Shown: positions 1-9,158, numbered from the stretch's first letter. The stretch is DNA of 64,000 nucleotides from Planococcus sp. ISL-109 (GCF_018613655.1 NZ_JAGGPW010000019.1:62001-126000), one strand, 5' to 3'. Notes: generated by a model from the letters alone, not told the origin. A program made the numbers and translations.

Positions 1-283
1 GGTCGAATTGATGTTTCATATCCGCTGGCGGCTCCGGGCGGTTCGCTTTATAACCATCGAACATTTCCGTGCGGAACGTATGCGCCCCCATGTCCCAGCA
101 CACCGCGATATGCGTCGGCTTCATCAAGGATTTCGCCGTAAGCACGTGGCGCGCAAATCCTTGGACGCCGTTCGTCGCAAGCCCGTCCTCTGTGCGGAAG
201 AACTGTCCGACCGCTGCTGTCGCAAAATACGAGCGGAACAACAGCGCCATCCCGTCTATGAGCATGATATGTGGTTTTTCCAT
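1..283 (-). CDS. 5'-3' exonuclease (YpcP-like), 5' part only
   Basis: The gene starts at ATG 283-281 behind a GGAGG at 291-295 and runs off the left edge after 94 codons. The visible protein begins MEKPHIMLIDGMALLFRSYF and continues with a CWDMGAHTFR segment and YKANRPEPP near residue 80. These are hallmarks of the 5'-nuclease domain that forms the N-terminus of DNA polymerase I: the Asp of LIDG is a metal ligand and the YKANR segment contacts DNA. B. subtilis has a free-standing version, YpcP (about 300 residues), which this resembles more than PolA. It would remove RNA primers or flaps during lagging-strand processing. Whether a polymerase domain follows cannot be seen. Confidence 0.85.
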   Translation of the reverse strand, partial: MEKPHIMLIDGMALLFRSYFATAAVGQFFRTEDGLATNGVQGFARHVLTAKSLMKPTHIAVCWDMGAHTFRTEMFDGYKANRPEPPADMKHQFD

Positions 284-338
284 AATAATTCCTCCATTCA
301 ACTCTATTTCCATTGTCCATTATACATGCTAAGCCATT

Positions 339-368
339 AAAAAAGGGTGCCGGATTCCCGGCACCCTT
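339..368 (-). terminator. Rho-independent terminator of the BCCT transporter gene
   Basis: An 11-bp stem with arms at 343-353 and 358-368 has a 4-nt loop. Read on the minus strand it is followed by a run of T (339-344). It lies 12 bases past the transporter stop and ahead of the exonuclease gene. Confidence 0.85.
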
Positions 369-379
369 CCTTTAGCTTC

Positions 380-1876
380 CTATCGTTTGCGCTTAATCGC
401 TTTGTATTCAAGATTCACAGCTTTATAGAACGATGCCATCATTAACAGCATGATGAACGAGAACGGGAATGCGGCAATGATCAAAGCCGTCTGCAAGGAC
501 CCGAGTCCACCTGCAGAGAGCAGGATGACCGCGATGGTCGATTGCGCAATTCCCCATGTGAACTTCACCGCATTCGCAGGATGCAAAGAACCGTTAGTGG
601 TCTGCATGCCGAGCACGAATGTTGCTGAATCTGCGGATGTAATGAAGAAAGTCGAAATGAGCAACACAGCGACGATCGACAAAATCATGCCAAGCGGCAA
701 TTCATTAAAGACCGCAAACAAAGTTTCTTCTGTCAAGAGCCCTGTCAGATCAACGCCGCTGCTTTGGACATCGATTGCCGTCGAACCGAATGCCGCGAAC
801 CAGATGAAACTGATGAACGTCGGAATGAGCAAGACGCCAAACAAGAATTCCCGGATCGTCCGGCCTTTGGATACGCGAGCGATGAAAATCCCGACAAATG
901 GTGACCATGAAATCCACCAAGCCCAGTAAAAGATGGTCCAGCCGTCAATCCACGAGCGGTTCTCACCGTCGACAGGTGCTGCACGGAAACTCATTTGCAC
1001 CAGATTTTGGAAATAGCTTCCGAGTGAATCGGTGAACATATTGAAAATCAACAAGGTTGGCCCAAGAACAATGACCAATATGAGCAATGTGCTGGCAAGC
1101 ACCATATTCGTATTAGACAAATACTTGATCCCTTTGCTGATTCCTGACCAGGACGAAATCATGAACAACACCGTCACCACTGCAATAATGACGATTTGCG
1201 TAATCAAACTATCCCCTGAAATTCCATCAAACAAATAAGCGAGTCCGCCATTGATTTGGATAGCGCCGAAACCGAGCGTTGTCGCAACACCGACTGCTGT
1301 CGCGAATACGGCAATCACGTCAACAAGCACACCCCATGGCCCTTTCATCCGGTCGCCGAATAACGGGCGAAGCGTAGAAGAAATAAGGCCTGGCTCTCCT
1401 TTACGGAATTGGAAATATGCAAGTGACAGGGCGACTACCGCGTAAATCGCCCATGCATGGATGCCCCAGTGGAAAAATGTAAAACGCATGGATTCCCGGA
1501 ACGCTTCCTGAGATCCCGGCTCTGCTGTGGCCGGGTCAATCGCGAAATGCGAAAGCGGCTCTGCCGCACCCCAGAATACGAGCCCGATACCCATGCCCGC
1601 TGAGAACAGCATCGCAATCCAAGTTATGAATGAGTATTCCGGCTTGTCTGTATCTTTCCCTAAACGAATCTGCCCCATCGGACTGACGAGGAAGTATAGG
1701 CAAAACAATACCATTACAGAGACGATCAATAAATAATACCAACCGAAGGAAGTAGTCAGAAATGATTTCATATTGCCTGTAACTTCTTCGAAATGCTCTG
1801 GAGCAAGCGCACCGTAACCAACCGCTAAAGCAATTAGAAAAATTGCAATCCAAAACACGTTTGTTACTTTCTTCAT
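380..1876 (-). CDS. BCCT family glycine betaine/choline/carnitine transporter
   Basis: A 498-residue polytopic membrane protein, the normal size for the betaine-carnitine-choline transporter family, with about 12 hydrophobic segments. The GMGIGLVFWGAAEP glycine-rich segment (about residue 93) and the Trp-rich signature starting WTIFYWAWWISWSPF and ending near RGRTIREF-like KGRTIREF (about 312-345) are diagnostic. It should import a compatible solute such as glycine betaine with Na+ or H+ to counter osmotic stress, like OpuD or BetL; the exact substrate is not readable from sequence. The start ATG at 1876 follows GGAGGAG. The gene is monocistronic with its own terminator and a weak promoter at 1913-1941. 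Confidence 0.93.
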   Translation of the reverse strand: MKKVTNVFWIAIFLIALAVGYGALAPEHFEEVTGNMKSFLTTSFGWYYLLIVSVMVLFCLYFLVSPMGQIRLGKDTDKPEYSFITWIAMLFSAGMGIGLVFWGAAEPLSHFAIDPATAEPGSQEAFRESMRFTFFHWGIHAWAIYAVVALSLAYFQFRKGEPGLISSTLRPLFGDRMKGPWGVLVDVIAVFATAVGVATTLGFGAIQINGGLAYLFDGISGDSLITQIVIIAVVTVLFMISSWSGISKGIKYLSNTNMVLASTLLILVIVLGPTLLIFNMFTDSLGSYFQNLVQMSFRAAPVDGENRSWIDGWTIFYWAWWISWSPFVGIFIARVSKGRTIREFLFGVLLIPTFISFIWFAAFGSTAIDVQSSGVDLTGLLTEETLFAVFNELPLGMILSIVAVLLISTFFITSADSATFVLGMQTTNGSLHPANAVKFTWGIAQSTIAVILLSAGGLGSLQTALIIAAFPFSFIMLLMMASFYKAVNLEYKAIKRKR

Positions 1877-1912
1877 ATAGTCTCCTCCTTTTATTTTTCT
1901 TCACAAGATACT

Positions 1913-1941
1913 ACGCTACGGAACAATCGAAGCCTTGTCAA
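1913..1941 (-). promoter_or_regulatory. Possible sigma-A promoter of the BCCT transporter gene
   Basis: TTGACA (1941-1936) and TAGCGT (1918-1913) are separated by 17 bases. The -35 is perfect and the -10 is poor. No other good candidate is seen upstream. Confidence 0.4.
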
Positions 1942-2193
1942 CTGTCTGAATTATGTATCAATAGCGCGGTGAAAAGCACTCTATTCAGTACCCCGAGCCT
2001 TACAGAACAAAACAATGGGAAAAGTGCCCAGTTAATGAATTCTATTGATCGAACGGTTTTCATGTCTTCCTATTATAAGAGTGTCGCAAAAACCGCCATT
2101 ATTCAGATGAGATTTTCCGCATATAAACACCCCCACCTTGCGAAATTTAAAGCACAGACAAGGAAAATGACGATGCACAGTTTCACCCTGGTT

Positions 2194-2220
2194 GTTTGAG
2201 AAAACAGGATGGACGGGTAA
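2194..2220 (+). promoter_or_regulatory. Sigma-B-like promoter of the SDR-ALDH operon
   Basis: GTTTGA (2194-2199), 15 bases, GGGTAA (2215-2220). This fits the general-stress sigma-B pattern GTTT(A/G)A, 12-15 bases, GGG(A/T)A(A/T). It lies 71 bases upstream of the SDR start. General-stress control is inferred from this match only. Confidence 0.5.
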
Positions 2221-2291
2221 AGTGTTAAGGTACTTTTATCATTAGTCATTTTTTCATCCAAACATCAAAAAAGAACTGGAGCTGAACTGAT

Positions 2292-3026
2292 ATGACAAGT
2301 AAAAAAACTGCAATCATTACCGGTGCAAGCAGCGGAATAGGGCAAGCGACCGCAAAGGAGTTAGCGGCTAGGGGATTTCATGTCATGCTCGCTGCGAGAC
2401 GCGAAGATCGACTGGTGGAATTGAAAAAAGAAATTGAGGCTGCCGGAGGTACGGCGGACTATAAAGTGACCGATGTCACATCAGCAGATGAAATGAAGTC
2501 GTTGGCAGAGTCCGCACTTGAAAAAACCGGAAGCATCGATGTGCTGGTGAACAATGCCGGGCTCATGCCGCTATCTTTTATGAACAAACTGAAAGTAGAT
2601 GAGTGGGATCGCATGGTCGATGTCAACATCAAAGGGGTCCTTTATGGAATCGCTGCAGTTCTGCCAATCATGGAAAAGCAGAAATCGGGCCACATCCTGA
2701 ACGTTTCTTCAGTGGCTGGCCATATGGTCTTTAAAGGAAGCGCAGTTTACAGCGGCACTAAATATGCTGTCCGTGCCATTTCCGATGGACTGCGCCAGGA
2801 AATCGATCCGTCACATGAAATCCGTGTCACCATCGTGTCACCGGGAGCGGTCGAAACCGAATTGACCAACACTATTACCGATGAAGATATACTAAACAGC
2901 TTCAAAGGCGCACCGATGAAGATGCTCGAAGCACAGGACATTGCAAATGCCATCGCCTATGCTGTCGAACAGCCGCCGCATGTTGACGTTAACGAGATTT
3001 TGATCCGCCCTAGACAACAGCCTTAA
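2292..3026 (+). CDS. SDR family NAD(P)-dependent oxidoreductase
   Basis: A classical 244-residue short-chain dehydrogenase. TGASSGIG at 10-17 binds the dinucleotide, Arg36-Arg37 after the second beta strand suggests NADP(H), NNAG lies at 87-90, and the catalytic set is Ser140, Tyr153 and Lys157 (YSGTK), followed by PGAVET. It should interconvert an alcohol and a carbonyl; the substrate is unknown. It is the first gene of a two-gene operon, 21 bases before an aldehyde dehydrogenase, so an alcohol-to-aldehyde-to-acid route is possible. The Shine-Dalgarno is weak. A sigma-B-like promoter upstream suggests stress induction. Confidence 0.9.
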   Translation: MTSKKTAIITGASSGIGQATAKELAARGFHVMLAARREDRLVELKKEIEAAGGTADYKVTDVTSADEMKSLAESALEKTGSIDVLVNNAGLMPLSFMNKLKVDEWDRMVDVNIKGVLYGIAAVLPIMEKQKSGHILNVSSVAGHMVFKGSAVYSGTKYAVRAISDGLRQEIDPSHEIRVTIVSPGAVETELTNTITDEDILNSFKGAPMKMLEAQDIANAIAYAVEQPPHVDVNEILIRPRQQP

Positions 3027-3047
3027 AAAAGAATGGAGACGATTTAG

Positions 3048-4520
3048 ATGAAAACCGATTTTTCCAAGATCTATATAAACGGTCAATGGGTTACAGGTTC
3101 CAGCGATAGCCAGATGAAAAATACAAACCCTTTTACGGGTGAAGAACTGGTGACCACGCAAGCTGCAGATAACAACGATTTGGATGCCGCCTATAAAGCT
3201 GCAGCGACCGCGCAAGCGGCATGGTCAAAAGAGTTGCCCCAGACCAAACAGGCTGTTATGGAAAAAGCACTGAAAGTCATGCAGGAAAACAAAGAGTTGA
3301 TCATCGATTGGCTTGTCAAAGAAGCAGGCAGTACCGTCACAAAAGCGACGGTGGAGTTCGGGGCATCGATCAACATCCTGAAAGAGGCTATGACATTCCC
3401 GTTCCGGATGGAAGGCAAAATTCTCCCCTCTCAGCAAGCGGGTAAAGAAAATCGGGTATACCGCAATTCACTAGGCGTCATCGGTATCATCAGTCCATGG
3501 AACTTTCCCTTCCATTTGGCGATTCGTTCCATCGCACCCGCAATCGCAACAGGCAATGCTGTTGTCATTAAACCGGCAACCGATACTCCGGTAACCGGGG
3601 GCCTTCTTTTCGCCAGCATATTTGAAGCGGCCGGATTGCCTAAGGGGCTGTTGAACGTAATAGTAGGAAGAGGATCTGAGATCGGCGACGACATCGTGAC
3701 ACATCCAACACCGCGTTTGATTTCGTTTACCGGATCGACGCCTGTCGGCAAACGCATCGGCGAACTAGCCGGCGGCGCTTTGAAAAAAACTGCACTGGAG
3801 CTTGGCGGTAACAATAATTTCATCGTACTCGGTGACGCTGATTTAGATCAGGCTGTAGATTCTGCACTATTCGGCAAATTTTATCATCAAGGCCAAATCT
3901 GCATGTCCATCAACCGCATTTTTGTCCACCAGGATATTTACGACAAATTTGCAGAGCAGTTCATCGAGCGCGCCGGCAAATTGAAGTTCGGCAACCCCGC
4001 TGAACAGGACACTCAAGTCGGGCCGCTGATCAACCGCGATCAGGTCGACCGCATCCTGAAAGAAATCGACGCAACTGTTGAACAAGGCGCAGAAGTTCGC
4101 CTTGGCGGAAAGGCCGATGGCAATGTGCTCGAGCCGACTGTCCTGACAGGTGTCACCAACGACATGCCGCTCGCTGAAAATGAAATCTTCGGCCCTGTCG
4201 CGATTTTGATTCCTTTTGACAGCGATGAAGAAGTCGTCGGAATGGCGAATGCCTATCCGTTCGGTTTGAGCGGGGCTGTCCATTCTGCAAACATTGAACA
4301 CGCTACGAACATCGCTCACAGGATCCACACCGGCATGATCCATGTCAACGACCAACCGGTAAACGACGAAGCGCATATGCCGTTTGGCGGCGAAAAAGAC
4401 TCCGGCCTCGGCCGCTTTAACGGCGAATGGGTGCTCGAAGAATTTACGACCTTAAAATGGCTGTCAGTTCAACACCAGCGCCGTGAATACGGTCCATTTG
4501 TTGATAATACTAAAAATTAA
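3048..4520 (+). CDS. Aldehyde dehydrogenase family protein (YfmT/benzaldehyde dehydrogenase-like)
   Basis: 490 residues with the full aldehyde dehydrogenase core: SPWNFP with Asn152, FTGSTPVG near 228, ELGGNN with general base Glu251, and GQIC with nucleophile Cys285. It oxidises an aldehyde to the acid with NAD(P)+. Residues around the catalytic Cys (GQICMSINRIFVH) recall the aryl-aldehyde dehydrogenases typified by B. subtilis YfmT, so an aromatic aldehyde is a reasonable but unproven substrate. The start at 3048 follows TGGAG. It is cotranscribed with the upstream SDR gene and ends at a strong terminator. Confidence 0.9.
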   Translation: MKTDFSKIYINGQWVTGSSDSQMKNTNPFTGEELVTTQAADNNDLDAAYKAAATAQAAWSKELPQTKQAVMEKALKVMQENKELIIDWLVKEAGSTVTKATVEFGASINILKEAMTFPFRMEGKILPSQQAGKENRVYRNSLGVIGIISPWNFPFHLAIRSIAPAIATGNAVVIKPATDTPVTGGLLFASIFEAAGLPKGLLNVIVGRGSEIGDDIVTHPTPRLISFTGSTPVGKRIGELAGGALKKTALELGGNNNFIVLGDADLDQAVDSALFGKFYHQGQICMSINRIFVHQDIYDKFAEQFIERAGKLKFGNPAEQDTQVGPLINRDQVDRILKEIDATVEQGAEVRLGGKADGNVLEPTVLTGVTNDMPLAENEIFGPVAILIPFDSDEEVVGMANAYPFGLSGAVHSANIEHATNIAHRIHTGMIHVNDQPVNDEAHMPFGGEKDSGLGRFNGEWVLEEFTTLKWLSVQHQRREYGPFVDNTKN

Positions 4521-4531
4521 AAACTGTTACG

Positions 4532-4566
4532 CCGGCAGCCTCGGATTTGGTACTGCCGGTTTTTTC
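4532..4566 (+). terminator. Rho-independent terminator of the SDR-ALDH operon
   Basis: The arms CCGGCAG (4532-4538) and CTGCCGG (4553-4559) are followed by six T. It lies 12 bases beyond the ALDH stop. Confidence 0.85.
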
Positions 4567-4800
4567 TGTCTATTTTTAGAGATTGAAAATAGAATTCTCC
4601 CATTCAAACTGCTTCATTTTATTTAAGTCAACTTGAAGATTTTGTTTAATTTCTTTATCTCACTATAATATACAGCTAATGCAAATCTATAATATTGAAG
4701 CTCCTACCTGCAAAATATAGCACGAGTGCTGATGAGATTCATTACGATGCTTTTAGACGTTTCTAAGCCTTTAATAATTTTCTTCTTTTACTTTTATACA
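4567..4800. other. AT-rich intergenic stretch with an orphan promoter-like motif
   Basis: No open reading frame with a ribosome binding site is seen. TTGTTT (4642-4647), 16 bases, TATAAT (4664-4669) is a good plus-strand sigma-A match. It points toward the repeat at 4826-5005 and not toward a gene. Confidence 0.5.
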
Positions 4801-4825
4801 GCTGGTTGAAGTGTAAGTGGTGACT

Positions 4826-5005
4826 CCAGCGGAAGAACGGAGTGATGAGACCCCGCAGGAAATGAAAGAGCGAAGCATAGCTGAGTTCATTCATTTGCGA
4901 CGCATCTGCTTGCAGATGCGTTGCAATCGGTTTTAAAGCTACGAGGAGGCTCAGCGCTTCGTCCGCTGAAAGCGTCCGCCGAAACGGAACTCAGCGGCTT
5001 TCTAT
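4826..5005 (+). repeat. Interspersed intergenic repeat, copy A
   Basis: It contains the 20-base core GAGACCCCGCAGGAAATGAA (4847-4866), identical to bases 9340-9359 of copy B, and ATTCATTTGCGA (4889-4900), also in copy B. Two hairpins are visible: AAATGAA/TTCATTT (4860-4866 with 4890-4896) and the 10-bp ACGCATCTGC/GCAGATGCGT (4900-4909 with 4912-4921). The 3' part carries GAGGAGGCTCAGCGC and CCGCTGAAAGCG (4963-4974), a sequence style common in intergenic regions of Bacillaceae and Planococcaceae. No coding capacity is seen. Confidence 0.7.
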
Positions 5006-5011
5006 AATGCA

Positions 5012-5053
5012 CAAAAAAACGCCAAAACCCTTCTAAAAGGATTTTGGCGTTTC
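5012..5053 (-). terminator. Terminator downstream of ssrA
   Basis: A long stem built on ACGCCAAAA (5019-5027) and TTTTGGCG (5042-5049) is followed on the minus strand by seven T. It lies 21 bases past the tmRNA 3' end. Confidence 0.85.
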
Positions 5054-5073
5054 GTTTACTCCATAAAATTCTA

Positions 5074-5424
5074 TGGAGACGGCGGGAGTCGAACCCGCGT
5101 CCAGAGACTCCGTTACTTGAGCATCTACGCGTGTAGCTTATCTATTGGATTTCGCCGCACAGTCTGCCGATAAGCAGGCTTCCTGAGGGCTAGTTCGAGA
5201 ATCTCTTCCAGACGGCTCAAACGGCACCGGCTGTCGTATCCCACTAAAAGTGAGCTCTATGCAGCCACATGGGCGATGGATACATAAAGCAGATCCGAGC
5301 TTACGCTGCGAATGCTAGGTTGTTGTTAGTTTTGCCAGTTGTTATAAGTTACGTTGGTGACGAAGCCGACCCTCCGACGCGCAACCCAAGCCCAGATCAT
5401 CCCTGTCGAATCCGTAACGTCCCC
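5074..5424 (-). ncRNA. ssrA: Transfer-messenger RNA (tmRNA)
   Basis: A 351-nt RNA that rescues stalled ribosomes. The 5' end GGGGACG (5424-5418) pairs with CGUCUCC at the 3' end, and the T-arm segment GGTTCGACTCCCGCC lies just before it. The CCA end is not encoded. The tag reading frame (5336-5301, minus) starts at the resume codon GGC and encodes GKTNNNLAFAA followed by TAA; with the alanine carried by tmRNA itself the tag is AGKTNNNLAFAA. The hydrophobic end suits ClpXP-type proteases, and clpP lies at 19456. The partner protein SmpB is encoded immediately upstream. Confidence 0.97.
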
Positions 5425-5472
5425 TCATTAAAAGAGACACGGAAGATGTTTTGGCTTCGGTGTACTACTCTT

Positions 5473-5501
5473 ATTATAGGACAAGATTGATCAGACTTCA
5501 A
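5473..5501 (-). promoter_or_regulatory. Sigma-A promoter of ssrA
   Basis: TTGAAG (5501-5496), 17 bases, TATAAT (5478-5473). Transcription would start near 5466, giving a leader of about 40 nt removed when the mature tmRNA 5' end forms at 5424. Confidence 0.75.
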
Positions 5502-5503
5502 GC

Positions 5504-5968
5504 TTAACGGCTGCGTTCTTTCATGGCGCGGTCGATATCCCGCTTGGCATCCTTTTTCTTAAGGTCTTCACGCTTGTCGTATTTCTTCTTCCCTTTACCG
5601 ACACCGAGCAGCACTTTCGCATAACCGTCCTTCAAGTACATCTTCAGCGGAATGATCGCTGCCCCTTCGACTTTCGATTTGCCGATGAGTTCATTGATCT
5701 GTTTTTTATGGAGCAATAATTTCCGTGAGCGCAGCGGGTCGTGGTTAAACTGGTTGCCTTGCTCGTAAGGTGCAATGTGCATGTTCGAAATCCAGGCTTC
5801 ACCGCCCCTGATACGGACGAATGCATCCTTTATCTGGACTTTGCTTTTACGCGCAGATTTGATCTCCGTACCGAGCAAGACGATGCCTGCTTCGATCGTC
5901 TCTTCAATTGCGAAATCAAAGCCCGCTTTTTTGTTCTGTGCAATTACTTTGCCTTCTCCTTTGGCCAT
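5504..5968 (-). CDS. smpB: SsrA-binding protein SmpB
   Basis: 154 residues, the usual SmpB length. The N-terminal half begins with [19 protein letters not shown] and includes [19 protein letters not shown] and the [17 protein letters not shown] segment. The C-terminal tail is very basic ([21 protein letters not shown]), as expected for the part that enters the empty mRNA channel of the ribosome. It binds tmRNA and delivers it to stalled ribosomes. The start at 5968 follows GAGGTGA. It sits between rnr and ssrA, as in B. subtilis; the ssrA promoter overlaps the end of this gene. Confidence 0.97.
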   Translation of the reverse strand: MAKGEGKVIAQNKKAGFDFAIEETIEAGIVLLGTEIKSARKSKVQIKDAFVRIRGGEAWISNMHIAPYEQGNQFNHDPLRSRKLLLHKKQINELIGKSKVEGAAIIPLKMYLKDGYAKVLLGVGKGKKKYDKREDLKKKDAKRDIDRAMKERSR

Positions 5969-5991
5969 TTCTGTTCACCTCAAACTGTTGG

Positions 5992-6017
5992 AAAAAAGCG
6001 GCTCGCGGCCGCTTTTT
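5992..6017 (-). terminator. Terminator directly after rnr
   Basis: The stem AAGCGGC/GCCGCTT is followed on the minus strand by six T (5992-5997). It begins at the rnr stop codon and ends 24 bases before the smpB start, so smpB may depend on read-through or a weak promoter of its own. Confidence 0.75.
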
Positions 6018-8339
6018 TTATTTCTTCTTTTTGTGGCTCTGCTGTTTGGCAGCTCCTTCGTAAAACTTTTTCTTTTGGCCTTTCGGTTTGCGGTCCGGAC
6101 CGCCTTCACCGCGCTTTTTGCCGTCTTTCGGTTTGTCGCTGCCGTTTCTGCCGCTGCGAATCACTTTCGGGCTATCTTTGCGCGTACGGCGTGTGTTTTG
6201 CGTCATGCCGACGATTTCAAAATCGATGGACGATTCTTCCGGTTTAACCCCGATCACTCGCACTTCGACTTCGTCACCGATGCGGAACTGGCGCTTTGTA
6301 CGCTCGCCGATCATCATCATCTGGCGGTCATCAAACTGGTAGTAATCATCGGTCAAGTTGGAAACGTGCACTAAGCCTTCAATCGTATTCGGCAGTTCGA
6401 CGAACATCCCGAAGTTTGTCACAGACGATATGATGCCAGTGAATTGTTCCCCGACTTTATCCGCCATATACTGAGTTTTCTTCAATGCGTCCGTATCGCG
6501 TTCCGCTTCAACTGCTCGGCGTTCCCGCTCAGATGTGTGCGTTGCGATATCATCCATTTCCGCTTCCCAGTGGCGCAATGTCTTGTTCGACAAATCCTTT
6601 TCGATCAAATATGTCCGAATCAGACGGTGGATGATCAAATCCGGGTAGCGGCGGATCGGTGAAGTGAAATGCGTATAGAATTCCGTCGACAGCCCGAAAT
6701 GTCCAAGGCTTTGCGCTGAATATTTCGCCTGTTGCATCGAACGGAGCATCATCGTCGAGACGACAGGCTCTTCCGGCGTGCCCGCGATGGACTCGACGAT
6801 CTCCTGCAAAGCCTTAGGATGAATTTCATTGCCAGATCCTTTGACGACGATTCCGAAATTCGTGATGAACTCGAAAAAGCGCTGCAGTTTTTCCGGTTTC
6901 GGCTCTTCGTGAATGCGGTATAAAGACGGTACGTCCATGCGGTGGAAATGTTCAGCGACGGTTTCATTCGCTGCGAGCATGAATTCTTCGATCAAGCGTT
7001 CTGCGACCGTACGCTCACGGACGACGATATCAATTGGATAGCCTTCCTCATCGACAATCACTTTGGACTCCTTAAAGTCAAAGTCGATAGCTCCGCGGCT
7101 CATCCGGCGCTGGTGCAACACAGATGAAAGTTCTTTCATCAGTTCAAACATCGGAACCAGCTCAGCGTATTGCTCTTTTAATTCTTCATTATCTTTTTCA
7201 AGAATTTCATAGACGTCAGTATACGTCATGCGTGCAGATGTGTTGATGACACTTTGGAAAATATCGTGGGACACCACTTCGCCTTTGTCGTTGAAAATCA
7301 TTTCACAAGACAAAGTCAAACGGTCGACTTGCGGGTTGAGCGAGCAGATTCCGTTCGACAGACGGTGCGGAATCATTGGAATGACCCGGTCTGTCAAATA
7401 AATGCTTGTTGCCCGGTCATAGGCTTCCCGGTCGATTGCGGATCCTTCTGTCACATAATGGCTGACGTCTGCGATATGGACACCCAGTTTGTATGTGCCG
7501 TCTTCGAATTTTTTCACTTGAATGGCATCATCCAAGTCTTTTGCATCCGCGCCGTCGATCGTCACGATTTGTTCCGTACGCAAATCGCGGCGGTCATCTA
7601 GATCGCTCGGTTCGATTTGGTCCGGCACGGCATTCGCCTGATCCAGCACGTCTTGCGGGAACTCGACGTCGATGCCGTATTTGTGGATAATCGACAGAAT
7701 GTCGACGCCCGGATCGTTTTTATGGCCAAGTACTTGTGTCACCATACCAGTAGCAGACAAACGCCCCTCCGGCCAGCCGGTGATTTCAACGACGACTTTA
7801 TGACCGTCGACAGCACCAAGTGTGTCGTCCTTGGCGATGAAAACATCCATATTCATTTTCTTATCATCCGTGACGACAAAGCCGAAGCCTTTGTTAGCCT
7901 GGAACGTGCCGACGACTTTTGTCGTGCCGCGCTCTAGTATGCGGATGATGGTGCCTTCACGGCGGTCGCCGGACGAGCCTTCAGAGACACGAATCATGAC
8001 CGTATCGCCGTTGACCGCTCCGTTTACTTCATTCGGCGGGATAAAGACATCATCAAGACCCGCTTCTTCCGGCGCAAAAAAACCGAAGCCTTTTGCGTGG
8101 CCGATAAACTTGCCGCGCATCAAATTCATACGATCCGGCACGCCATAGCGGTTAGAGCGCGAACGCACCAATTCGCCTTTTTCTTCGAGCTTAACGAGTG
8201 TTTTCACCAATTCTGTAAATTCATCGGCATCTTCAAAGCCGAACTGTTCTTCTATTTCTGTTACGGTTAATGGCTTGTAAGCCTCTTCCCGCATAAACGC
8301 CAATAAGCGCTGATCCAATGACTGTTCATTCTTACCCAA
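6018..8339 (-). CDS. rnr: Ribonuclease R
   Basis: A 3'-5' exoribonuclease that degrades structured RNA, including with trans-translation. In order: an N-terminal winged-helix segment ([17 protein letters not shown]), cold-shock domains, the RNB catalytic domain with the Asp cluster in [14 protein letters not shown] and [11 protein letters not shown], an S1 domain ([20 protein letters not shown]), and a Lys/Arg-rich tail. The chosen start is TTG 8339-8337, because AAAGGAGGAG lies 8 bases upstream and the protein then begins like other RNase R proteins (773 residues). A longer frame from ATG 8378 would overlap the esterase gene and place the ribosome binding site inside the coding region. Confidence 0.93.
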   Translation of the reverse strand: MGKNEQSLDQRLLAFMREEAYKPLTVTEIEEQFGFEDADEFTELVKTLVKLEEKGELVRSRSNRYGVPDRMNLMRGKFIGHAKGFGFFAPEEAGLDDVFIPPNEVNGAVNGDTVMIRVSEGSSGDRREGTIIRILERGTTKVVGTFQANKGFGFVVTDDKKMNMDVFIAKDDTLGAVDGHKVVVEITGWPEGRLSATGMVTQVLGHKNDPGVDILSIIHKYGIDVEFPQDVLDQANAVPDQIEPSDLDDRRDLRTEQIVTIDGADAKDLDDAIQVKKFEDGTYKLGVHIADVSHYVTEGSAIDREAYDRATSIYLTDRVIPMIPHRLSNGICSLNPQVDRLTLSCEMIFNDKGEVVSHDIFQSVINTSARMTYTDVYEILEKDNEELKEQYAELVPMFELMKELSSVLHQRRMSRGAIDFDFKESKVIVDEEGYPIDIVVRERTVAERLIEEFMLAANETVAEHFHRMDVPSLYRIHEEPKPEKLQRFFEFITNFGIVVKGSGNEIHPKALQEIVESIAGTPEEPVVSTMMLRSMQQAKYSAQSLGHFGLSTEFYTHFTSPIRRYPDLIIHRLIRTYLIEKDLSNKTLRHWEAEMDDIATHTSERERRAVEAERDTDALKKTQYMADKVGEQFTGIISSVTNFGMFVELPNTIEGLVHVSNLTDDYYQFDDRQMMMIGERTKRQFRIGDEVEVRVIGVKPEESSIDFEIVGMTQNTRRTRKDSPKVIRSGRNGSDKPKDGKKRGEGGPDRKPKGQKKKFYEGAAKQQSHKKKK

Positions 8340-8365
8340 TCCTAACTCCTCCTTTTGAGACCGTC

Positions 8366-9112
8366 TCATACGCTCCAATCGAGCGATTCGAGAAACTCAT
8401 ATATATCCTCGTGCAATTGCTTTTTCTCCTGATCCAGCGTAATGACATGGCCGGATTTTTCGTACCATTTGATGCGCTTATCGGTCGATTCCGCTTCGTC
8501 GTGGATGATGTTCGCGGACTCTGTGTTGATGACTTTATCGAGTGAGCCTTGCACGACAAAGAGCGGCGTATAAACATGATCGACATTGTTCCGGACTTCA
8601 CCGATTAATTCACGCAGCTCTGCGAGTGTTTCCATCGGCTTTTCCTCGAACCTCTTCATCTCTTCTTCGATAAGTTTATCATCTTTTCCTTCATAATTCT
8701 TGTATTCGCGGGCATACTTCAAAACACCTTCATACATGAGGTCTGTCGACTTCATATGCATCGGTGCGCACATCGTGACAATGCCCTTAACAGGCTTTGT
8801 ATACCCGAGTTTCAAGCTGAATACGCCGCCGAGCGACAATCCGGCGACCGCGATTTCTTTATAGCCTTTATCGATCAAGGTTTGATATGCTTCTACTACA
8901 TCTTTCCACCAGTCAGCCGGTCCCGTCTCCACAAGCTTTTCCGGTGCGACGCCATGTCCCGCGTAATGAGGCGCGATACTCGTATAGCCTTTCGTCTCCA
9001 AAAACCGGCCGAGCATCCGCACGTCCGCAGAGTTCCCGGTAAACCCATGCAATAACAACACGGCTCTTGGCCCATTCTCAAAGAAAAATGGTTTCGGTTG
9101 TGAAATACGCAT
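8366..9112 (-). CDS. est: Alpha/beta-hydrolase carboxylesterase (Est30 type)
   Basis: 248 residues, close to Geobacillus Est30 (247). LLLHGFTGN at 19-27 forms the oxyanion region, GLSLGG holds nucleophile Ser93, [11 protein letters not shown] carries the acid Asp, and KSGHVITLD the catalytic His. It hydrolyses short to medium acyl esters in the cytoplasm; the physiological role is unknown. The start ATG at 9112 follows GGAGGGAATTTTC; an upstream TTG at 9127 precedes that site and is rejected. It lies 26 bases before the rnr start, an arrangement also found in B. subtilis (yvaK-rnr-smpB-ssrA). Confidence 0.93.
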   Translation of the reverse strand: MRISQPKPFFFENGPRAVLLLHGFTGNSADVRMLGRFLETKGYTSIAPHYAGHGVAPEKLVETGPADWWKDVVEAYQTLIDKGYKEIAVAGLSLGGVFSLKLGYTKPVKGIVTMCAPMHMKSTDLMYEGVLKYAREYKNYEGKDDKLIEEEMKRFEEKPMETLAELRELIGEVRNNVDHVYTPLFVVQGSLDKVINTESANIIHDEAESTDKRIKWYEKSGHVITLDQEKKQLHEDIYEFLESLDWSV

Positions 9113-9158
9113 GAAAATTCCCTCCAACTATTTCTCGTTACTACAATATTTAAATGAG

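Larger units (their letters stand above)
1877..2291. other. Divergent intergenic region, no gene seen
   Basis: These 415 bases separate the BCCT transporter (minus) from the SDR gene (plus). They hold the two putative promoters annotated separately. The open frame on the plus strand at 1843-2199 has no recognisable start context or protein family and is not called. Confidence 0.7.

Noticed and set aside
1843..2199. A 118-codon plus-strand frame between the BCCT and SDR genes
   Set aside because: It starts inside the transporter gene on the opposite strand, has no ribosome site, and shows no known motif.
5000..5430. Integrated island at ssrA
   Set aside because: tmRNA genes are common integration sites, but no integrase and no duplicated ssrA 3' end are present; both sides are ordinary chromosomal genes.
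5741..6374. Plus-strand frames of 168 and 199 codons antisense to smpB and the end of rnr
   Set aside because: Low-complexity products rich in Phe, Cys and Arg with no start signals, opposite to confident genes.
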